Part shown: positions 57,001 through 64,000 of the stretch, piece by piece
Position numbering within the stretch: the first letter of the stretch is position 1
Layout of the letters: each line of letters begins with the position of its first letter
DNA from: Dichetophora obliterata
Lineage: Eukaryota > Arthropoda > Insecta > Diptera > Sciomyzidae
Assembly (NCBI GenBank): GCA_963920525.1
Contig: OY986439.1
Location: forward strand, 212,081,500 to 212,145,499
DNA: 64,000 bases
Direction of reading: 5' to 3'
The notes under the pieces: generated by a model
Told to the model about the DNA's origin: nothing
The model's database searches: none
The model's input: the letters and a program-made list of their open reading frames with translations, nothing else
Translations under genes and position numbers: made by a program

Positions 57001-60000
57001 AGCTAACTACAACAACAACGCAGAGAGAATGACATGAGCACTGGAAATTAAAATAAGCCGCACTTTGTTGCTTGCTATGCTTTCTGTGTGCCTGGTAGAA
57101 AAATTTTAAATAGAGACCAGCCACACACACAAAATACATATATGAAAAATTTTAAATTGCTCTCAGCTGTAGCTCTTTTAGTGCCTTCATTTAAGATCTT
57201 GATACCAGGCAAACAGAAAACATAGCAAGCAAAATGCTGTTTATTTTCTGCCGCCGATTCTGTTCATCCTCTCTAACGGTGCACAACCGCTGTGATCTTG
57301 TTCTTCTCTGTTCTTTTCTGTGCGCCGTTGAGAACGCAGAGAGGATGACATGAGCACTGTGGTTGCGCAGCGTTAGAGGGGAGGGGATAAACCGGATCGG
57401 TGGCATAAAATAATCCGCACTTTGTTGCTTGCTATGCTTTTTGTGTGCCTGGTAGAAAAATTTAAATAGAGACCAGTAACACACACAAAATACATATATG
57501 AAAAATTTTAAATTTCTCTCAGCTGCAGCTCTTTTAATGCCTTCATTTAAGACCTTAATACCAGGCAAACAGAAAACATAGCAAGCAAAATGCTGTTTAT
57601 TTTCTGCCGCCGATTCTGTTCATCCTCTCTAATGGTGCACAACCGCTGTGATCTTGTTCTTCTCTGTGCGCCGTTGTTTGTAAATTTCCTTGGAAATTGT
57701 TGTTGGCGCAGTTAGCTGTAAATTCTTTGTAGACGTAGTGAATTTTAGTCGTTTAGCTACAGTTGGCATATGAGACTAGAATTATTTTTGTTAGGAGCTT
57801 ATAGCAATTTATTTTTGTTTAGAGCTTATAGCAATTAATTTAATGTTTTATATATAACTGAAACTATTTCTTTTAAGCAAAAGTCATGTATTTAAATTAT
57901 TTCATTATTGAATTAATATAAAAAATTAAAGCTTATTTATATCTATTTATGTCATAACACTAACACAATATACATATACACTATATCTATACTGCGTTGT
58001 GTATTAAAAATAAAATATTCTAAAATTAAGAAATTGTTATAGTATATAAATTATATATAATTTAATATAATAAATTGAAGTTAAACAGTTTAAAAAATTA
58101 GAATGCTTAGGTAAGCAGACTATAGTTATCAAATTACTACTGAAAATATTAATTTATTTTGCAGGTTTATTATATAAGTTTTATTATATAAATACACATA
58201 AATAAACTTTAAATTTCTTCATTCATAAAAACAAAAAGTTGTACCAATATTATATAAAAATTTTAATTCAAATGTATAAACTGTTTTCAAAAATTGGCGT
58301 CATATGCTGACTGTAGCTTCAAAAAAACAGCTGCAAAAAATTAAAGCTAACTTCAACAACAACGCAGAGAGAATGACATGAGCACTGGAAATGAAAATAA
58401 GCCGCACTTTGTTGCTTGCTATGCTTTCTGTGTGCCTGGTAGAAAAATTTTAAATAGAGACCAGTCACACACACAAAATACATATATGAAAAATTTTAAA
58501 TTTCTCTCAGCTGTAGTCTTTTAATGCCTTCATTTAAGATCTTGATACCAGGCAAACAGAAAACATAGCAAGCAAAATGCTGTTTTTTTTCTGCCGCCGA
58601 TTCTGTTCATCCTCTCTAACGCTGCCCAACCGTTGTGATCTTGTTCTTCTCTGTTCTTTTCTGTGCGCCGTTGAGAACGCAGAGAGGATGAAATGAGCAA
58701 TGAGGTTGCGCAGCGTTAGAGGGGAGGGGAAACCGGATCGGTGGCAGAAAATAATCCACACTTTGTTGCTTGCTATGCTTTCTGTGTGCCTGGTAGAAAA
58801 ATTTTAAATAGATACCAGTCACACACACAAAATACATATATGAAAAATTTCACATTTCTCTCAGCTGCAGCTCTTTTAATGCCTACATTTGAGACCTTGA
58901 TACCAGGCAAACAGAAAACATAGCAAGCAAAATGCTGTTTATTTTCTGCCGCCGATTCTGTTCATCCTCTCTAACGCTGCACAACCGCTGTGATCTTGTT
59001 CTTCTTGTTGGCGTCATAAGGGCTGTTCACATTTCAAACCGCACATCAAATCATTTGTCAAATCGTTTGACCACAAAAGTGTTCAGACTCATCAAATTTT
59101 TCATCAAATTTCATTTTATCTTGAACACCGAAGTAAGCACATCGCGATGACGGAAAATTATTAATACCACTTGTTATTAAAATCGTATTGGAAGAAGAAT
59201 AAATTATTTTAAAAATTATTATAAATTATTTGCAACAGTTATTTATTATTATTTTGCTATTATTTTCTTCCGCTCCCTCTTTTACCGCGATGTGCTCAGG
59301 TTGAAAACTTTTTAGAACTGATAAAATCGTACTACACAATTTGACGAGTGTTCACACTCGTCAAATCATTCGTCAAATCAGCAGAAAAATCAAAAAATTT
59401 TGATTTTCATCAAACGATTTGACCAACGATTTGATGAGTGTTCACACTCGTCAAATCGCCATCAAATCCATACAAATTCTGTTGGTCAAATCATTTGTCA
59501 AATCAGTTGATGATCGATTTGATGAGCGGTTTGAAATGTGAACAGCCCTATATGCTGACTGTAGCTTCAAAAAAACAGCTGCAAAAAATTAAAGCTAACT
59601 ACAACAACAACGCAGAGAGAATGACATGAGCACTGGAAATTAAAATAAGCCGCACTTTGTTGCTTGCTATGCTTTCTGTGTGCCTGGTAGAAAAATTTTA
59701 AATAGATACCAGTCACACACACAAAATACATATATGAAAAATTTTACATTTCTCTCAGCTGCAGCTCTTTTAATGCCTACATTTGAGACCTTGATACCAG
59801 GCAAACAGAAAACATAGCAAGCAAAATGCTGTTTATTTTCTGCCGCCGATTCTGTTCATCCTCTCTAACGCTGCACAACCGCTGTGATCTTGTTCTTCTC
59901 TGTGCGGCGTTGTTTGTAAATTTCCTTGGTAATTGTTGTTGGCGCAGTTAGCTGCAAATTTTTTGTAGACGTAGCGAATTTTAGTTGTTTAGCTACAGTC

Positions 60001-61535
60001 GGCATATGGGGCAAGAATTATTTTTGTTAAGAGCTTATAGCAATTTATTTAATGTTTTTTAAATACCTAAAACTAGTTATATTAAGTAAAAGTATTACCA
60101 TATCGAGAATACATATATTTTAATTAATTTATTGAAATTATTTCATTATTGAATTAATTTAAAATTTAATTTCTATTTATTTTTGCTCAAAATTTTAATA
60201 ATCAAAATTTTAAAAATCAATAGGAAATCAAGTTCTACAATGTGAGAGGATGTGATAGATATATTGTGCATGGATATTGTGCAAGTGTTATTACAAAAAT
60301 AGATATAAATACGGTTATGATTTCTAAATTAATTCAATAATGAAATAATTTCAATAAATTAATTAAAATATATGTATTCTCGATATGGTAATACTTTTAC
60401 TTCATATAAATAGTTTTAGGTATTTATAAAACATTAAATAAATTGCTATAAGCTCTTAACAAAAATAATTCTAGCCTCATATGCCGACTGTAGCTAAACA
60501 ACTAAAATTCGCTACGTCTACAAAAAATTTACAGCTAACTGCGCCAAAAACAATTACCAAGGAAATTTACAAACAACGACGCACAGAGAAGAACAGAGAA
60601 GAACAAGATCACAGCGGTTGTGCAGCGTTAGAGAGGATGAACAGAATCGGCGGCAGAAAATAAACAGCATTTTGCTTGCTATGTTTTCTGTTTGCCTGGT
60701 ATCAAGATCTTAAATAAAGGCATTAAAAGAGCTACAGCTGAGAGAAATTAAAAATTTTTCATGAATGTATTTTGTGTGTGTGACTGGTCTCTATTTAAAA
60801 TTTTTCTACCAGGCACACAGAAAGCATAGATAGCAAGCAACAAAGTGCGGTTTATTTTCTGCCACCGATCCGGTTTATCCCCTCCCCTCCAACGCTGCGC
60901 AACCCCAATGCTCATGTCATTCTCTCTGCGTTCTCAACGGCGCACAGAGAAGAACAAGATCACAGCGGTTGTGCACCGTTAGAGAGGATGAACAGAATCG
61001 GCGGCAGAAAATAAACAGCATTTTGCTTGCCATGTTTTCTGTTTGCCTGGTATCAAGATCTTAAATGAAGGTATTAAAAGAGTGCAGCTGAGAGAAATTT
61101 AAAATTTTTCATATATGTATTTTGTGTGTGTGAATGTCTCTATTTTAATTTTTTCTACCAGGCAAACAGAAAGCATAGCAAGCAACAAAGTGCGGTTTAT
61201 TTTCTGTCACCGATCCGGTTTATCCCCTCTAACGCTGCGGAACCACAGTGCTCATGTCATTCTCTCTGCGGTGTTGTTTATAAATTTGCTAGGTAATTGT
61301 TGTTGGCGCAGTTGCTGTAATTTTTTTTTGTAGACGTAGTGAATTTTAATTGTGTAGCTACAGTCGGCATATGAGACTTGACTTATTTTTGTTAAGAGCT
61401 TTTAGCAATTTATTAAATTTTTTATATATTACTGAAGCTTTTTTTAAGCAAATGTGTAAACTTAGTGCTCCCTGTATTTTATTATTATATAATTAATATT
61501 CAATTTGAATGTAATAATATAGTTCTGTATAATTA
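54016..61535. repeat. 7.5-kb foldback composite of tandem 1.34-kb repeats
   Basis: The outer ends are inverted: TAATTATACAGAACTATATT from 54016 and its complement ending at 61535. They continue for several hundred bases (CAGGGAGCACTAAG, TACAATTAAAATTCACTACG). Inside are units of about 350 bp starting near 54280, 54631, 55676, 55990, 57018, 57334, 58363, 58676 and 59610, then two inverted units at about 60570-61270. Each unit is itself a quasi-palindrome: CAGCGTTAGAGGGGATAAAC, CGGATCGGTGGCAGAAAATA and TTGCTTGCTATGCTTTCTGT are mirrored by CATAGCAAGCAAAATGCTGT and CGCCGATTCTGTTCATCC. Pairs of units plus an AT-rich spacer make the 1.34-kb repeat, and the copies at 55.7-57.0 and 57.0-58.3 kb are almost identical. 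Confidence 0.88.
59019..59549. mobile_element. TIR element with 3-bp ATA target duplication (PIF/Harbinger-like)
   Basis: The ends AGGGCTGTTCACATTTCAAA followed by CCGC, and the complement ending in AGCCCT, are perfect for about 24 bp. Inner arms share CATCAAATCATTTGTCAAAT and GTGTTCACACTCGTCAAATC. The element is flanked by ATA on both sides. The uninterrupted target GGCGTCATATGCTGACTG is seen at about 56952 and 58297 in sister repeats, so the insertion site is certain. A three-base target fits PIF/Harbinger. No transposase. Confidence 0.8.
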
Positions 61536-61829
61536 ATGCCTTCATTTAAGACCTTGATACCAGGCAAACAGAAAACATAGCAAGCAAAATGCGGTTTATT
61601 CTCTGCCGCCGATTCTGTTCATCTCCTCTTGCGCTGCGCAACCGTTGTTAACTATTCCATTCTCTCTGGGTTGTTGTTGTAGACTTGCTTGGTAATTGCC
61701 GTTGTAGATATATCTGAAGTGGTGGCATCAATACAGCGAGCTCTACATATACATTGAAAAAACAGTAATGTTCGTTACTCGCTGTCTTGATGATGGAAGC
61801 TATTCGCTGCTGTGATGACGCAAACCAAA
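61536..61829. repeat. partial foldback unit and unremarkable flank
   Basis: 61536-61650 repeats half of the palindromic unit (TTCATTTAAGACCTTGATAC, CATAGCAAGCAAAATGC) just outside the composite's right end. The remainder to 61829 shows nothing recognisable. Confidence 0.7.
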
Positions 61830-61837
61830 GATTTACC

Positions 61838-62483
61838 CGAGGGACCGAAAATAACTGTTATTTTACAATTTTCAGATGAAAAAGGCATAACGAAGAAGTT
61901 GCTGGTGGACTTTTTAGATAAACCATTATAATCGTAATGGTAGCAGCTTCGAGAATATTAAACGCCTTTCAAATTTTTGACTGTTACTATAAAAGTTAAA
62001 TTTAACTGTAATTTTTTGCTTTTTATTTTTTCGGGCAAAAAATAATTGTTACTTTTGCCTTTTATTTTTTAGGTCAGAAATAACAGTTATTTTTTGCCTT
62101 TTATTTTTTCGGTCAGAAATATCAGGCAATTTGTATTTTTTCAAAGACAGCTTGCCTATAGAAAATACTACTAAAACTAAAAAAGTGTTAAAGCTCAAAA
62201 TGTGCGCACTGCTGAGACAATAAAAATTGCATTAAACTTTTTTTGTCGTTCAAGAAGCCTTTAAAAAAATTCTAATTTCCTGATATTTTTGACCGAAAAA
62301 ATAAAAGCCATATAATAACTGTTATTTTTGATCTAAAAAATAAAAGTCAAAAGTAACAATTATTTTTGCCCGAAAAAATAAAAGGCATAAAATAACTAGT
62401 ATTTTTGTCGAAAAAATAAAAGTTGAATGATAACTGTTAACATCTGATTTTTTTTTATAAAAACCATAACCGGTACGGTCCCT
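61838..62483. mobile_element. hAT-like MITE with exact 8-bp target duplication
   Basis: GATTTACC occurs at 61830-61837 and 62484-62491, directly flanking ends related as CGAGGGACCG and CGGTCCCT. Inside, copies of about 50 bp of GCCTTTTATTTTTTCGGTCA then GAAATAACAGTTATTTTT point inward from both sides. Fly and other animal hAT elements often end in CAGGGACCG, from memory. No coding frame. Confidence 0.85.
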
Positions 62484-62491
62484 GATTTACC

Positions 62492-63569
62492 CTCTACCAA
62501 AATCGTTCAACGCGCCTAAAGAAGTGTTTTCGCTTCAAAAAAGAAAAAGCAACAACTCTCTGACAACTATACTTCACACATATAAAGAAAGAGGCAAAAT
62601 AGTCCTTTTTAAATTCGCCATAAAATCGGCTCAGTTTGTCTAAGCCGCTTGTCCGTAGACAACTTGCAAACAATAGCAAGAAAAGCTTAATCGTTCTTTT
62701 ACTGTTGATAATTTGTAGCAATCCAATATTGACCATTAACTCAATATTATACTCTCCAAAGACCGCATCTCTCATTGTTTTTTTTTATATTTGTGCATGT
62801 CCTTTGTATGAATGTAACGCATATATTAAAGCAGCTATACAATTTCGCCGCAATACAAAGCGCAAATATTTTAATGCCATGCCAAGGAATCGTTGTTATT
62901 TTTATGGCTTAATTTCCGAAGGTCAGGCAAACGGCAAAACTTCATAGCAGTCAGCTTCTCTAAAAAGGCGGCAATAATTACTCATGCTATCAATAAAGCC
63001 AATAAATTCAATGATCAAGCGTTGCAACTGCTACAACAGCGAGCTTCTACCAATTTTAATGACGACAGCTGAAAGCAAGAAAGCAAGAAAGCACAAAAGT
63101 GCTCATAAAATCAAGGCAGCAGCAAGTTTTGCTTTTGTTTTGATGCGACGACGACGACGACGACAACAACTCCAGATGTCAGTTTTTGACGCAGAGGATG
63201 AGCGTTGATTAGCTGATGATATGTTTTTTGCTTGAAATGCGTGTGAGTGTGAGTGTCAGTAGTCGCGGTTCTGCTGTCGTTGTCGGTGCCGCTGCTGGCA
63301 TGCATTCAATTCGTCATGTGAAAGCATTAAAACTTCTGCTTGATTGGTAATGATTTCTTGCGTTTTATTTGGCTTTTGCGATTTTATATCGGGTTTATAT
63401 TGGTTAATGCGAAATTTATTGCCAGTGAGATTTTAGTAGGTTAGTAAGTGTGCATTGGCGTGCCAAGAGGGGGAGCGTAGGGCAAGTAGAACACACCACA
63501 TTCGTTAAGCCATACAACTACTTTTGATACAATCGAACCTAACTTTGTCTCTTTTTTTTCTTTCATTAG
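62492..63569. other. end of giant intron
   Basis: AT-rich sequence with GACGACGACGACGACGACAA near 63147-63167 and GTGTGAGTGTGAGTG near 63240. TTCGCC box-like words at 62612 and 62843 are degraded. The last 30 bases are the pyrimidine tract and acceptor of exon D. Confidence 0.55.
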
Positions 63570-64000
63570 ATTCTGGTTTGCCTCCGTATGGTCGCAATGA
63601 GGACTCCATGTCCGACGATCGCATCGCCCACATACTCAACGAGGCCTCATCGCTGATGAAGAATTCCACACCCAATTCGCTGCAACATCTCAAGGAGCAA
63701 CAGCTGCAGCAGCATCATCAGGAGCAGCGTCGTATTCACGAAGAGTCGCATAGCAACGAGGACTCTAAGTCACCGCATCAATCCTGCTCTTCGCCTTTCT
63801 ACAAGGAACAACTGAAGCAGCAGCAGCAGCAGGATACAGCAAACGTTGCTCAACAACAGCAGCATCAACAACAGCAACAGCAGCAGCAACAACAACAACA
63901 GCAGCAACAGCATCGCATGCGTCAGCAAGAGGAAATGACACAGGACAAGATGGCGCGTCTGTATCAGGAAATAATGGCACGAGCGCCACGCGAAGCCGCT
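63570..64000 (+). CDS. ct: homeobox protein Cut, exon D (linker after CUT1), partial
   Basis: It starts after TTTCTTTCATTAG. Its first two bases complete an Asp codon begun in exon C, giving IPKK-DSGLPPYGRNEDSMSD, and 143 full codons follow to the window edge. Conserved pieces shared with Drosophila Cut, from memory, are DRIAHILNEASSLMK, SHSNEDSKSPHQSCSSPF and QDKMARLYQEIMAR. Between them are Gln/His runs, the longest around 63840-63912. This is the linker between CUT domains 1 and 2. The exon is open at the edge, so CUT2, CUT3 and the homeodomain must follow. The minus-strand frames at 63505-63693 and 63765-63989 are shadows of CAG repeats. Confidence 0.95.

Larger units (their letters stand above)
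16631..63569 (+). other. ct: giant cut intron between exons C and D (46.9 kb)
   Basis: Donor GTAAGT follows the last CUT1 codons and acceptor CTTTTTTTTCTTTCATTAG precedes exon D. The join restores LIPKKDSGLPPYGRN, which agrees with Drosophila Cut as I remember it, so nothing coding is missing. The intron is mostly mobile elements and repeats, listed separately. No open frame inside resembles a host gene. In Drosophila much of cut regulation lies upstream of the transcript, so whether this intron holds enhancers cannot be judged from sequence alone. Confidence 0.92.

Noticed and set aside
55847..57568. Two almost identical 125-codon minus-strand frames (55847-56224 and 57191-57568)
   Set aside because: They are the same frame in two copies of the 1.34-kb repeat, translating palindromic units. 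Neighbouring repeat copies break the frame, so no coding constraint is seen.

Overview
This is a window of AT-rich insect nuclear DNA carrying one recognisable gene, the homeobox gene cut (ct), on the + strand. Four coding exons can be joined. They lie at 8480-8985, 14232-14389, 15059-16630 and 63570-64000 (the last is cut by the window edge). The reading frame carries through all three joins (phase 2, then 1, then 1) and every intron has GT..AG ends. The joined exons give an N-terminal coiled coil, an alanine-rich conserved segment, a long Gln/His/Ser-rich linker, the first CUT DNA-binding domain, and the start of the linker toward CUT domain 2. Upstream exons with the start codon, CUT2, CUT3 and the homeodomain lie outside the window. 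Protein similarity to Drosophila Cut (from memory), long AT-rich introns, CAG/CAA runs and fly-type transposons suggest a higher fly, perhaps an acalyptrate such as a tephritid. The family assignment is inference.

Layout. 1-8479 is upstream intron, with a tRNA-derived SINE at 577-942, an array of a short conserved box at 3.9-5.6 kb, and a terminal-inverted-repeat (TIR) element just before exon A. Intron 8986-14231 holds three inverted-repeat elements, tRNA-like fragments and a second box array (TGTCCCAGTAGTCACA). Intron 14390-15058 is short. Intron 16631-63569 is about 46.9 kb and makes up most of the window. I see no second gene in it.

The big intron holds: long inverted-repeat elements at 17.8, 19.9, 20.7, 26.1 and 39.5 kb; a dead mariner at 21561-22670 inside another repeat; a second SINE family at 27.0 kb with a tail fragment at 35.7 kb; an unusual A-B-A'-B' inverted duplication at 33.4-35.3 kb; a dead non-LTR reverse transcriptase and a SINE at 47.9-49.06 kb; two nested hAT-like elements at 52.4-53.9 kb; a 7.5 kb foldback composite of tandem 1.34 kb repeats at 54.0-61.5 kb; and a hAT-like element with an exact 8-bp target duplication at 61.8 kb.

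The most unusual signal is a short box, GCGGCGAATT (or AATTCGCCGC on the other strand). By eye it recurs about 45-50 times between about 21 and 52 kb, in AT-rich DNA where it should almost never occur by chance. In its dense blocks it repeats about every 100 bp, and its orientation is uniform within most dense blocks. A second, unrelated box near CATTGGTGAAACGTTGGTG recurs about every 110 bp at 3.9-5.6 kb. I found no protein-coding or RNA system beyond cut. The candidate novelty is this class of boxed, fast-diverging intronic repeat and its possible binding factor.
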